From Platycnemis pennipes (lineage: Eukaryota; Arthropoda; Insecta; Odonata; Platycnemididae): 64,000 nucleotides of DNA. Shown piece after piece: positions 49,011 through 61,334 of this stretch (its first letter is position 1; every line of letters starts with the position of its first letter). Under the pieces are notes generated by a model. That model saw only the letters and a list, made by a program, of their open reading frames with translations. It had not been told where the DNA came from and did no database searches. The position numbers and the translations under genes are program-made. The DNA is taken from NCBI GenBank assembly GCA_933228895.1, contig OW121850.1, forward strand, positions 26,111,773 through 26,175,772, in the 5' to 3' direction.

Positions 49011-52000
49011 CTCAACGTCGCGGAAACCTGAGATTGAATATTACCCATTCACTTTAAAATACCGTTGGCTGTCCACTGTCCATTATTCTGGAAGAATCTA
49101 TTTATGTTAAACATTAAAAGAATTAAAATAATTATATTCCATCTAAAAAGAGCGTCACCAACCTTTTTATTTTCGATTCTCTTTAATGCCCCTCTCTAAT
49201 GTTTCTTAGAGGTTCTACGAGCTACCACTCCACTCTAGCGGATATAATGAAGATGATTTGCTCCTGCATTTCCCAGTTCTCTTCTGTTTCAAGCTCGAGC
49301 ACTATTCTCATCACCTTCACTCTTTTCGGTTGATTTCCAAGGCAAAAGAAAACTACTGGAGTAAAATGGTGTTTAAATTAATCCGGTGGATGGCGTGGAA
49401 AGTTTTCATGGTCCGAATATAGTTATGGTTTGCAAGTGTGTGACTATTTTCCATTAAACTCGGGCTGAGTGACGGGAGGAAGGAAGGAGGCGAAGTGAAA
49501 GCAGATGCTGAGGAAGGATACGCCGTAGGTGTACCCTGAATGGGTGGGTGGGGGTAAATACGGGTTGCGGAAGGCAGCTAGTGAAGGAAGGGCATGCTCG
49601 CACTCTGGGAAGATGTCAAGTGCGTGAAAAGCGAGCGGAGGTATTCGTACCTCCGGGAGAGTTTCTCGATGGCATGAAGCCATTGTAGAGGGCGTTAAGT
49701 GTTTCATTCCGTGAATCATATTTATCCAACCCACATGAGGCCCTGACATATTCTCTTCCTCGTCCTTACGTCCTCTTGTGTGAAATTTACATAATTACCA
49801 CACATTCCGGTAAAAAAAATATTTACTTGACAATTTTGCTGCATAAGCAAAAATAAGCTTCTATAATGGAAAGTAAGAGAAGTGGAGATAAAAGGGAGAC
49901 GGAAAGTAATACAAGGTTATAACTCTCATTTGTAATAAGTTACTATCAGGACTTTATGATGAAAATAAATATTTTAATAGCAACAGCTCATATATATTAT
50001 CATATACTAAATTATATCCTATTTATGCTAAATTAGAGTACATATATGCTGGCAACGTTGAAATGCAATTACTCGAAAAAATACAATTTAAAACGAGGCA
50101 TTGTGAAAGCCAAGAGATATATGAAGCACGAATATATTTTACAGGGTATGTAAGAGTGTATTATTTACGTCTTTTAATTTTATCCCAATTAAGTTGATCT
50201 GAACGACCTTATAGCGTATTCGTCGTTAAACCGTTCAACATCTTCCAGGTATGAAATTTCCTCGCATCGTGCGACTAAGGTAGAGTTCTGCGAAGGTGGA
50301 TAAATAATGGACGAAACTCAGTTCATCCTCAAATTTCAAAGTTTACTTAAAGTATTTGTTTACTTCTCGTGGGCCGGATTGGATGATGCTCCCCCCGTGC
50401 CTTTGATAGAAACTCTGAAGGCCGCTGGAGCGAAATTTCAAAGTGGAGCGAATATATTAGAGGGCCCGTGGCTCATGCTTGTTTTTTATTTCTTCGTCCA
50501 CCCCCCCCCCTTCCCCCTTCCCCCTGGAACTACTCGAAGGACCTAAAGCCTCAGATGACGGCGACGATATTAAGCATTTCCGGGATTCTCGAGAGCCAGA
50601 GGCGACGGGTGGAGGGGATGGGAAATAACGGAAATTAAAATGAAGGAAAGAGTAAATTTGTGGGGAAAATGGGGGAATGATCAAAACGCTCTTGTATCCG
50701 GAATCGGTGGTTTGAGTTGCTATTGAGGAAGGGGTAATCTTGGGACAATGGAGGTAACAAAGGGTGGGTAGGAAGGCGGTTGAACGGAAAAGGAAGGAAG
50801 AAGAAATAAAGTGGATCTTTCTCTCCTCCAGATCCTCTCTATATTTCTCACCCTCCCTCTCCTTCTTCCCCTTACTCTAGCTACACGGCAACCTAGAAAT
50901 CTTAATAAGGACCAACCCCGAAGTATTGAGAGCGCTGAAAGTGTCGAAATCCAAGAAAGGGCCAGAAATTTATGGCGACTTCCAACTGATTTGGTTAATT
51001 TAACGCGAGTGTCGTAATTTAAATATGGCGCGTGTGGAATTTATCCCGAAGGCAACCATTCTCCCCCTCCGACCCGTGACCCACGTAGTCGTCAGGAAGT
51101 TTCACAAGGGCTTGCATTGGGTCTGGCTGGCAGGGCCCTGTTCATTTGGAGGGTGGGTTTATGCCTCCCTGCGGTGGGGAGCGAATCGGAGGCGAGAATG
51201 AGGCAGCTGGGAAGGGAAATTGCGACGGGGAGGATGTCGGTGGAGTGGGTATGGAGGCGAGAGGGAAAATAGAAGGTGAGAGAAAGCGGAAGAGAAATGC
51301 CGCGTCATATCTCCAAACAAAAAAGGACGTAGAATAGTCCTTAAATTCTGTGTACCTCCCAGGTACACTACAAACTATTCTTTGAACTACTTCGCTGTCT
51401 TCATTCAGCAGTAATTTTTTTCTTTTCCCTCTAAAACATACCGGGTCTTTAAAGACGTGGGAAAGCATATTTGGATTGAATTTATCGCAAAAGTATAGCA
51501 TGTACCAAAAAAAGTACTTAATATTTTCAAGAATATTTGTAGCTTTGAATAACTGAAACTGAATATCCACCTCTCGTTTTGTACACCATAGAACCAATGT
51601 TATTTTTTTCTCATAAATTTGGAAGTTAAATCCTCTACGTAACTAAAAGGTAAAATATACCTAATGCCTAATAAGATGGCTAACATTTATAAATATGTCA
51701 CAGCTAGTGGAAAAACTTCACTCACGTTTTGTGAATTAGTGAAATGGCTATTTAGAATGGGGTTAAATAACATCCCTCTTCTCCAGTTGGATTTTCAGCC
51801 TGCATCATTTCAAAGTGTTTTAGCAAGGGATACATAATAATAATACATAATTATATCTGTCATTGTTGAAATGAGGCACGAGTATTATTAAAAATTGGCG
51901 CTGCTAAATTTATTAACTTCACTGCTCTACATGAGTCAGAATTTGATCATTATCATCTTATTACTGCTATTTTGGTCTTGTGTTATGGTTTTTTGTTCAG

Positions 52001-52240
52001 ATTAATATGGACAGATCTGGTTAAATTGCGTAGTTAATTTGATATTTAAGATGTTAAAACCTCGTACTCCACGAATCAAACCATAACTATTCCAAAGGAC
52101 TGGTAAAAACTAGCGATATTTTATTTATTACCACAAAATTAATTTGAGTATATATATATGCAACTTTACTTTTATTTTTTAGTGCACTAGGTATTCTTTT
52201 ATTTTCACCATTGTGCCAAGCTTAAATATTTCCTGCCTTC
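49011..52240. other. mixed non-coding DNA with small GC-rich patches
   Basis: No gene recognised. GC-richer or purine-rich patches lie at about 49460-49700, 50500-50660 (with a run of 11 C near 50503) and 51040-51300. The 151-codon minus frame at 51142-51597 has a Pro/Ser-rich end and no motif. Confidence 0.4.
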
Positions 52241-52720
52241 TAGGGAGTGGAATTTCCGGCAGTACGTCGATTTCGTACCAGTAAGCGACACGCGCCTCCC
52301 CGAATTTTTCCCATACATAATGCATGCGCCTCGGATGCGAGTGAGGCGGATGAAATCACGAGAGCGACGGTGGCCACACGTGGTCCCGCCGGTTCCTCCT
52401 TGAGCCAACGACCCTCCCCCTGTCGGGGGACGCAGATTGAAAGGGTACGTGGGACGGAAGGGGGTCGGTTTTCGCGTTATATACGCGCAAGGAGTGGTAG
52501 GAGAGTGAGGCAGCCCTTGGGGTGGTGTAGGTATGGAATCGTTGCGAGTGCGTCGGTCGAAGGGGTTTGGAAGCGTCTTTCAAGGAGCCACACTGAGACA
52601 TCGCTCTCGTATTTGAAATGCGAAATGGCGGTGGTGCGGGGGTTTGAAGAATGGTAGGAAGGAGTGTCCTTGCCTCTCGAAAATCGGCCATGAGAAAATA
52701 CGCCACCTGCACGCAGCATG
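52241..52720. other. CpG-rich GC island
   Basis: GC-rich with many CpG and less purine/pyrimidine asymmetry than most islands here. Frames are open on both strands (136 codons plus, 138 and 80 codons minus) with no recognised domain. CpG-island-like control DNA, a repeat or hidden exons are possible. Confidence 0.4.
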
Positions 52721-53640
52721 GTGATGTATGAAATGGCTTGAGGTTTGTTAGCACTTTATAATGATGGTTCATAAGAAAAAAAGTATACTTAACGTTCCAG
52801 AAACAAATTTAGTTTACCTTGATCGATTTCGATTCAAATTCCAATCAATAACCACCTCGCCAGGATTAAAACTCGATATCAACACCGATTGTAGTTAAGT
52901 AAATTTTAGCTGTGGCACTGCGAAGTATTTTTATTGTGAAGTATCGTAGTGAAGCCGATTTCTAGTCAACTCTAATTGGCGATTACTGTGCTGAACTGGT
53001 TATTTAATAATATTTAACGCTCCATTTTTTTAGTGTTATATGTTAACGTATATCGGGAGGCACTTTTTGTCTCTTAACGTAAATTATTCATTGATAGATA
53101 TAGGATTCACAGCTTAATTTTTAATTTTTACAGAGTTGAAATGAAGGTTGTCTTGAGATTAGAATTGTGGAAAACTTTGTTACTGAATTATGGGCAGTAA
53201 AGTCAGGCAAGGTCCCTTCTGAAGTTGCAATAATTGGCAGAGTAGGAATTCTCCATCAATACTTAAACATAAGTACCTAAAATAAATACCTAAATTACCT
53301 AAAATAAAGAGATAAAAATAAAAATATTGCAATTATATTTTCACGGTGATACAGGTAAAGGAGGCTTTAGATTGATATACTACTCTTATATTCAGATTTA
53401 ACCGGACCCGTAATTTATCCTGTTTCAGCCTTGCGTCTCTTTGTTCAGTTTAAAAGACATATTTTTCGCACTTTTTCCGCAAAGCTTCCGCAAAAGCAAA
53501 CATTCTCTGTTTCAGCACAGCCATGATGCATTTATTTTTCATGATTAAATTAAAGCTAGAAAGGTGTCCGTTGCACGTATAGTGGTGTACCGAAAGCAAT
53601 AAAAAAGCACTGGCGCCATCGAAGCATCGAAGTTGTATCC
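52721..53640. other. AT-rich non-coding DNA
   Basis: No gene recognised. A degenerate tandem of ACCTAAAATAAAT-like units lies near 53273-53310. Confidence 0.5.
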
Positions 53641-54130
53641 GTGGTCTCATCGGTGGAGGAGGAGGAGCAAAAACTGCACAAAGAGGATAGGGAAAAAGGG
53701 TTCCTCGATGCAGTGCTCCAAATTGAGGGGGTGGCGTAGTTTGGCTTCTCGAGGGGGGAAACCCTCTTCCGGCCTGCGGGAGGTGTGTCTCACGCTCGGA
53801 GCTTCTGAGGAGCGGCTGCAACATCCCACTCCCGTGCGGGCGGCCCGAGTTTATGCTAATATTAATTCCCTTATGCCGGCGCACTTAGCGGAGGGTGGAG
53901 ATGGTGGCAGAGGGGCGCCAGTTTCAGCGACGATGAAGCCGACGCGGGGGCCGTCTGTTTATTTTGCCACATTGCGCCGCCGACTGTGTTTGACAAGTCT
54001 CTTGCGTCCCTCCCACTTCTCTCCCTCCCTCCCCCAGCCACCTCAGCACCATCGCTTCATTTTCTCCTCCTTGTTGCTTCATCCCTCTCTCTCTTTTTCT
54101 CATTCCCCTTGCATGCCTGCACACTTGTCT
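53641..54130. other. GC-rich island
   Basis: G-rich then C/T-rich on the plus strand, with CpG clusters at about 53835-53985. A 176-codon plus frame (53633-54163) and a 144-codon minus frame (53450-53884) overlap. Neither has a recognised domain and the plus frame ends Ser/Pro/His-rich. Confidence 0.4.
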
Positions 54131-54143
54131 CCCCCTATGCGTA

Positions 54144-54209
54144 CATCTACATTTACTCAGTAATATGCAAGCTTTCTCAAGGGGTGCGAGCATGGCGAAA
54201 ATCCTCACC
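54144..54209 (-). mobile_element. degraded LINE-type 3' tail, minus strand
   Basis: On the plus strand this begins CATCTACATTTAC and continues with TAATATGCAAGC, TCTCAAGGGGTG, GCATGG and ATCCTCACC. These correspond in order to the reverse complement of the terminal block seen at 44491-44550 and 63433-63478. Divergence is high, so the assignment is moderate. It lies 3' of the tRNA-like module at 54484-54538 in the same orientation. Confidence 0.5.
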
Positions 54210-54483
54210 AAATAGCCACATTGTAATTTGTCGCGTTAGGATGTGGAGTAATTGATTACTTTTTTGTGGAGTGGTTTCTAGTTTACTTCATAAAATGGAG
54301 ACTTAAGACCAGAATCTGAGGTTTAAGGGTAAGATGTAGGGGGAATAAGAGAAGTATTTTAAGGATTACAATTCGCTTGGAAAGGAGATGAAAGGTCGTT
54401 TTGCATCTCATCCGACGCGCGGAGAACTACGCTTGGGATATTCTCCTAACATCATTGAAGAGAGGATTCATATTTTATGAATC

Positions 54484-54538
54484 TGGTGGGACTCAAACGG
54501 GGGGTTCGGCGGGGAACCATTACTCTTGCCACCCCAGG
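54484..54538 (-). mobile_element. tRNA-like module, possible SINE head, minus strand
   Basis: Read on the minus strand, it has TGGGGTGGCAAGAGTAATGG as an A-box-like start, CCCCGCCGAACC in the anticodon-arm position, and CCGTTTGAGTCCCACC as a good B box. Together with the tail at 54144-54209 this would make an element of about 0.4 kb with a tRNA-like head and a LINE-derived end. Confidence 0.4.
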
Positions 54539-54728
54539 ATAATAATCGATAGCTCAAACTTTTATATCAAGGAGATGCTCATTAGGGTAACAGTATTACG
54601 CCATTTTAGTTTCGAAATTGGCAACACCATATTAATTTTAGAGATATGCTGTTTCTCAGGGTTTTTCGTTACCAAAAAGATTTTGCAGAAGCACTACAAA
54701 ATATATTGCCTTAAATTTCTATTCTATT

Positions 54729-54866
54729 AGGTCTAAGGTACAGAGTGCTCCTGCAGTTGCTGCAAACAGTTGCTTTTGAGCGAAGGCAGAGAGAGGAGAT
54801 GGCGCTCAACTCCCATTCCTCCTCCATCCATGGATAAGAATGTGAGTGGTAGCGTATGTAACCTTG
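54729..54866. repeat. perfect 138-bp inverted repeat, left arm
   Basis: Every base of this arm is complementary to 55074-55211. It starts AGGTCTAAGGTACAGAGTGC and ends GTAGCGTATGTAACCTTG. Pairing stops sharply at both ends: the outer flanks (CTATT on the left, TATAC on the right) and the spacer edges do not continue it. Short frames run through both arms on opposite strands but have no recognisable domain. Confidence 0.97.
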
Positions 54867-55073
54867 TAATGCCTCCTATTGTAATGGCTCTTATTCTGAT
54901 TCCGTGCACGGAATGAAATGCAGCATTGGCAGTTTTATGCAACAACTGTCTATTTAATCGTTGTTTTTTACACCAAACATGCAATAATTAACTTCTGGTC
55001 AAAATTTCTCTCTCAAAAACTTGTAATCCTCGCATGTCGCGATGTTTTGTCTTGGACTGTTTTGGACTCACGG
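54867..55073. other. 207-bp spacer of the inverted repeat
   Basis: AT-richer than the arms. It contains a short perfect palindrome, ATTCCGTGCACGGAAT, near 54899-54914. No gene, RNA or transposase fragment was recognised. Confidence 0.7.
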
Positions 55074-55211
55074 CAAGGTTACATACGCTACCACTCACAT
55101 TCTTATCCATGGATGGAGGAGGAATGGGAGTTGAGCGCCATCTCCTCTCTCTGCCTTCGCTCAAAAGCAACTGTTTGCAGCAACTGCAGGAGCACTCTGT
55201 ACCTTAGACCT
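55074..55211. repeat. perfect 138-bp inverted repeat, right arm
   Basis: Exact reverse complement of 54729-54866. A transcript crossing both arms would fold into a 138-bp perfect duplex with a 207-nt loop. Such structures are known as substrates of Dicer-2 (hairpin RNA siRNAs) in insects. An alternative is a recent fold-back duplication or the termini of a non-autonomous DNA element, although I see no clear target-site duplication. Confidence 0.97.
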
Positions 55212-58200
55212 TATACAGCTCCCATTCCAGAAGGTAGAGACGTGTCTCGCCAACGCCTGTAATCAAACGTAAAAGCTTGCCCGTGCTGGAGGGAGGCGAA
55301 GACATGATTGGGTCCGAATTCCGGAGGCAAACGCCAGAGAACGCAGCGGGGCAATCGGCTCGATTACAGAATATTTATTGGAGGAGGAAATGCCTCGGTG
55401 TCGGATTAGAGATTCACCCTTACGCACTGGAAAGCTCACAGTCGGATGATTACGCCGGCGATCATTAAATGACAATTTTGCGATCGGTTTGATGTCGTAC
55501 TTCACGGTCCCTTGCTTTGGACGTTCACAACGCTTTGACCCTCACTTGTCGAGATTAGCCACATCTAATGGTCGGCATATGGGCAAAATCTTACTGGCAT
55601 ACACTTCGGCGTTGGCGTTGACTTAGCTGGAGATGAAACTGCTACAACATTAATCTATTGTATAATCAATAAAATTGAAGATGATGTTTTCTGGGAAACA
55701 AAAATCTTATGATTCGTTTCAATTGAGGTTAAAATGAGCTTGATATAAAAAAGCATAGGTCAACAGATCTTGTATCTAGTAATTTTTCTTAATTCTAATA
55801 TTAAGACTAAAACCATATCAACTGGCAATCTATTGGTTTCGAGAATTTGGTTAGAGTTAGGGCTAGGGTTAGCCCAGAACATTAGTGGCTGGTCCGCGGT
55901 CAGTGCCTTCGGTCAATTTTTTCTAGTCACAATTTTTAAGGTTCCAGACGATCTCTACGAAATTCTTGTAACTGAGAACTATTTTTAGGAGCATATTATC
56001 TTTCCTAATCGTTTAGAATGATAAATTTTTCAACTGGATTATTACCAAATACGGTATTACGGTGCGAATCATATGAAATTGTACGTGGCTCATAATTGCT
56101 TTTGTTAGAAGTTTATTACTAATCGATCTTTCTCCACACTTAGAGACATAGTGCAACAAGCATGCTTGTCCTCTCTCAGCTTAAATGAGGTAAGTGAAGT
56201 GCATCGCAAAACAAAATTGTAATAGGATAACAAAATAAGGTGTAGGACGACGATAGATAAATCAAGAATGGACGTTACGCGCAAAAATAAAGAGTAATTA
56301 AATTAATGACTTTTTAAATAGAAATAACACATTTTTGATTGCACGTGATTCTCGAATAATGCATTAGAAAACATGCTATTTTCACTGTCAGCGAAAACAC
56401 ATTTTCTAAGGAAACCGATAAAAGGCTAATTTAATAATTCTTTGCAACAGACTTCGGGCATAGTTAATCCAGCGCCTGTATGTAATGGGCAGCGGTCCCT
56501 CTGAGGTACCATATTTACGAAAAGGGTACCTGAACAAAAGACCATCCTTGACTATATTAGTATTTTTCTAGTGGCTAGCACAAACAAAGATATAGTAAAC
56601 AATTTCGGAGTGTTAAGCACCATATTTTGAGTAGTTTTCCTGTGGAAGGGTCGCTGCCTTATAGAAAGTTAAATGACTGTTAGTAGGTGAAATCTCACAT
56701 GCTTGTATTGCATTCTCACACTCCAAAGGTATTTCAGTAATTAGTATGCATGTTATTATCGGTCATTGAGGCCATAACATATTTAAGAAAATGATGGACT
56801 CTTACTTTTCATTGTAATTGCCACTGAGTTCTTTACAAAGGTGATTTATTGGCAGATGCTGAATTTACACATATTTAATCCAGATGAAGTTTTGCTAAGA
56901 CTCATTTGAGGATCTAAAGAGAAAGTGGTTAACTAACTTAAATGTAATTGTGTACCAAGTAATAGCAAGAATAAAGAGATATTCTCTCTTCATTTAAGTT
57001 GACTTTTAATATTTTATCAGACATCATTGAGAATGATATTTCACCCCAAAACATTTACCATAGTAGCGCGAATTTAAGTATAGCATTTCTTTGAATTCTT
57101 CATGCGTGCTGCCATAGAAATGAAGTAATTTACGTAATTGGTTTCCTTAGATTTTCTCCTCTCCCATTTCCCTTACCTATTTCTCTTCCTTCTTAATCCA
57201 CTCTATATGTAAAGTACCTCAAAAAATTGAAACTCTGGCATATATGAGTGGCAGGCGGGCCTCTTTTCCTTCTCTCTCACCCGCTATGTCGTCCTTGTGT
57301 AATACTCCTCTCACTCTTCTTAAAGGCAATGAAACTTGTGTCATAGACAGAACACAGCTGGTGAGCAGTACTCGTGTCGTCGGCACCTACGTGGGACCAT
57401 TGCGCGGGAAAACTTCCGCCTTGTCCTCCCACCAATCAAAAGCCCTTCCGACTCAAAACTTCTCTCATTCTCTCCTCTCCTCCCTAATGCGGAGTCGCGC
57501 ATTGCGATGCTCTCGTGTTTTTATGACGTGTTTGCGGCGAAATAATCACTCCCGAGTTCAACACCCAGACAGTCCTCATTGTCAATCCCTTTTCTTGGTT
57601 GATACCAGAGTGTTTTTTGAACATTTGTAACGGTGGTCGGATCTTGGCTACTTGTGGTCTTTTCTCTTTGTAGACGCCGCATGTTTTTTTCTAATCTCAG
57701 CGTGAAATATCAGACAGACAATACAACATGAAATCTTTCACCTTTGAATTTATATTATTTCATGTCGAGGATGTTCCACTTATGAACGGTGGTTGTGCCG
57801 AGCATAATATGTCCATAGCTTTCACGCAGTCACGACTGAGCAAATAACGACAATATGGATTAAATTGAACAATATGTGTGTCTAATCTTCATAGTGGTAG
57901 TGAGTTTACCTGAGAGAGATGTCCGTAAGCTCATGAATTATTCAATATATGTTATCTCACGTGGAAAAAAGCAAAAATAATCAGCATAGTGTTATGATTC
58001 TTTTTTATCTCAACCCTTTTAGCTGGAAACTAAAAGTTTATTAATTGTATCTTTAAATCTAATGCTATATATTTAGTTATGATTTTTCTTCCCCAAGTTG
58101 TCCGATTGCAAGTAACTTCAACAGACCTGGACGAATCAAAAACAACAACTTTATAATCAGGGTATGTAGCTATAATTTATATACTTTCAGTTTCCAGTTG

Positions 58201-59650
58201 AACGAGTTGAGATCAACAAGAATTATAATAATATGCTGTGTTATTTTGCTCTTATTTCATGTAGGATAACATATATGAAATAACTTACTCATAACATGTT
58301 ACAGATTCAGTATATTGTGTGCGGTATTTTTTCTCGTTTTGCATGAGCCTACAAAAGCTTAGTATGTTTTAACTTTTCAGCAAGCTTAAGTGTTATGCAT
58401 GAGGAAATGTAATAGAGTCAATGCTAATTTGGTTACAATTTCATCGCTTGACAGGTATCGCAATTTATATCATCAATAAAATTTAAAGGACAAATTCTAT
58501 AATTGCAAATTCATTCAAAAGCTAAAAAATCTTATACTTATTAAAAGTAAATTTTGATCATATTACAGAAGCAAGTACTCTATTATTGGAAAACTAAAAT
58601 AATTTTAGGCACACATGTGGTGTTTCACTTTTCAAGTGGCTACTCTCTCACGTCATTGAGATTTTAATGACACCATTTCCCACCGAATTAACTGAATATA
58701 GGCTAAGCTACGGAATCAAAGTAAGATATTGTGTGTCTATGTAGATTAATAAGAATACGTTCGAATAAATATGTGTTGTGTACTTACTGTAGGCATCTAC
58801 ATACATTTTGTAAAGTGAGGATTCACAAGCCATCTGATTACGTGAATCAATTACCAATCCTTAGGTACGTTGAGTTTTTACCAAATAGATCAGAATAGGT
58901 AAGGAATCTAACAAAGTGGGAACTCAGCTAAACCTCGAACTATTTTCAGTTTAAACTAGTTTTTCCTCTTGAAATCACCGTTTTTGGCAAGCGCTGCTAT
59001 TGGCAATGTGTCAAAACTCTTAATGAATGGCTTTAATTATTTTATCAAATTTTCAGAACGATCTCGCCGATTGGTTTTCGTGGAAGAAGTATATTTTCGC
59101 CACAAATAGCTCCATTTTGCTTGCCCTATCCTATCACAATTCCTTTGATAAAATAAGAGCTCAGTGACCTTTTCCTACTTTAATACTTGTGGCCTACCAA
59201 ATTCTAGATGTACGAATTTGAATCCGTCTATCAGAAATTTGCATTTAAGAAAGACTAAAGTAGGGCGCATAATTTTATATTTAAAAACGGTCGGTCTCAA
59301 TTATGTATGTGACCGTCTTATGAGCAGAGTAAGCACGTTAAATCCAGGTGTATCCATTCGGGAAATTTACGAGCTTCTTTTCTACTTTCCTATGCGTGCT
59401 CCCATTCCCTACTTCAGCAAGTGGTAAGGTAAGGGATAGAAGTTATGCCTTTCTCCTTACAAATTTTTTTGCTTGCTATTTTGTCGCAAACCATTCCCTT
59501 TTTATCCCTCTCCAATTGATACCATTGTAGCAAAGTCAAAGAAATCAGCAATAATAGGGAAGAAATACTCTGAGAAATGAACAGCTTTCCATACATAAAA
59601 TTCACTATAATTACCTGTCCACATAGTAGTATACATTTGTGCATAAAAGA
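55212..59650. other. mostly AT-rich non-coding DNA
   Basis: No gene recognised over about 4.4 kb. A GC-richer patch at 57200-57600 keeps a 128-codon plus frame open (57244-57630) without motif. Confidence 0.5.
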
Positions 59651-59654
59651 TAAT

Positions 59655-59996
59655 ACAGAGCCAAGGTGATATAACGCAGAGGTTAGGAAATCACTAAAGC
59701 GATAAAGGGCATGCCACGCTAGGATGAAGAATTCAGGACGGGGTCTATCAGTAGAGGAAAAATATGAGTTAGTTCAAAACTATAAAAAATCGAGAGCATT
59801 AGCAAGGAAATCATGTCGGCAAGCGTTATCACATTTCAAGAGCAAGATGTTAGGAGAATATTTAGATAGCAATTCTAAAACGTTTTGGTCATATTTGAGA
59901 GAGCTTCTTGTGAAAACTCAACGCTTCTTCTTATTGCTTCTTGTGAAAACTCAACGAACCTTTATAAGAATGAAGCGGAATACGGAGATTGTATAA
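59655..59996 (+). mobile_element. LINE fragment, region between endonuclease and RT
   Basis: The frame that starts at the ATG at 59724 continues upstream through stops at 59703-59705 and 59667-59669. It reads YNAEVRKSLKR, then ACHARMKNSGR, SCRQALSHFKSKMLGEYL, and SNSKTFWSYLRE. This matches the usual WYN/FN...K...YHAR...FW-S-Y-L pattern linking endonuclease and RT in Jockey/CR1/L2-type LINEs. The stop at 59667 sits where Trp is usual (TGA against TGG). After FWSYLRE the frame runs into a 33-bp tandem duplication and ends; no RT domain follows. Confidence 0.75.
59903..59956 (+). repeat. 33-bp tandem duplication inside the LINE fragment
   Basis: GCTTCTTGTGAAAACTCAACG occurs at 59903-59923 and 59936-59956. 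Since 33 is a multiple of three, the frame is kept, and the peptide LLVKTQR appears twice. The change is a local duplication in a dead element. Confidence 0.9.
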
Positions 59997-60076
59997 CTCG
60001 CCGGATTCTATTTTCTCAACTGAATGTAGCGAGAGAAATTACCACCTTGAGAGAGTACTGTCCTCCACCGAATTGA

Positions 60077-61330
60077 AGCCAGCATTTGCATGATACCATA
60101 AATTCAAAATATGCCATAAATGTTTTAGAGGTGTCTTGAATTTTAAGAGCTGCAAAATGCTTTTGTCATAGGATAAGGGTTTTTTTTTCTCTTCCCCTTA
60201 TCTCAGAGTGTAAACCTGCCTTGATGAAAGTGTCCTTTTGTGGGTACTCAAATTAATTGCAGTACGTAACTACTTTGGAAGTGCAGCGAAATGAGAATGG
60301 TACCAGCTAAAGACTTGAATGCATTAAATCGACGCGATGAAAAGCTCACAACTCAGGAACTCCAGCTAAATATGTGCGTCGTAAGTGGATGGTCGCACTT
60401 ATTTCTCGAAACCATCACACTTCCTTTTTTATTTCTATTTTCATTGATGCTTTTCACGCGACTGCTCTTTTATTGTAGTGAGAAGTTAAATACAGATATC
60501 GTCATAATCGGCATGATCTCTTCTTTGCCTTTTGGATAAGGAATTTCTTCTTCCCAAGTTGTTTTAGCGAAATGTTATCCCTTCATTTCAACTCGGTGTT
60601 CCTAAATGTTGTCATTGGGATGTTCTCTTTCTCCCATTCATTACCATTCACAAACCTCAATAGGACAACTAAGTCGGAAAGTATTCCCTACCTTTCCCAT
60701 CTATCACTTCTATGCTCTTCGAACGAGGGCATTGATGGGCAAATATGCGCATTATTCCGCATCCTGTAGATCTACTATCTTTTACCTTAATGACCATGGC
60801 ACCCTTTAAAATATGAGTATGGTACCCTCCTCGGTTGGAGAAGTTGAGATATCCTGTTCGGGAAGCATCTCCTGAGGAGAAGAGAGACATCTTCTCAACC
60901 GAAATTCCTTTTGGTGACGAACTATCCTCACAGGATCCTACCACGAAGAAAGCTGGTACGGATCGTCGTCGTTTGTCGTTTGGAGTCATTTGGAGAAATA
61001 AGTAATGGAAATGTTTTCCCTTAAATAGGTGCATTTACTTAGCATAGCACCATGTACGTGCAAACTAAAACAAATTTAATGTGTATGTGCTATGAAAATC
61101 ATCTTAAAAACATACCCTTATATTTTATACACAATCTGTTGTTTCCGGCGTAACTTTGAGGAATATTTGTGGAATTTTTATGAAAGTTGTGAAAGCCTCC
61201 ACTTTTTGTAATCAAATCTGGTCATAATTTACTATGGGGCGGGTCTCATAAATAATAGGAAAAATTTATATTACTTGTTAATGGTCTTGCTAGTGAGACC
61301 TAGTTCCTAAAAGTTGTCTTTGGGATCAGG
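60077..61330. other. AT-rich non-coding DNA
   Basis: No gene recognised. In particular I see no RT catalytic motifs continuing the LINE fragment that ends near 59996. Confidence 0.5.
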
Positions 61331-61334
61331 AATC

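Noticed and set aside
55849..55874. Telomere-like string GGTTAGAGTTAGGGCTAGGG
   Set aside because: Only about three degenerate TTAGGG-like units; arthropod telomeres typically use TTAGG, and a true interstitial array would be longer.
58795..58845. CATCTACATACAT string resembling the start of the LINE tail
   Set aside because: The following tail motifs (GCAGGGTATTA, CACACACC complement) are missing.
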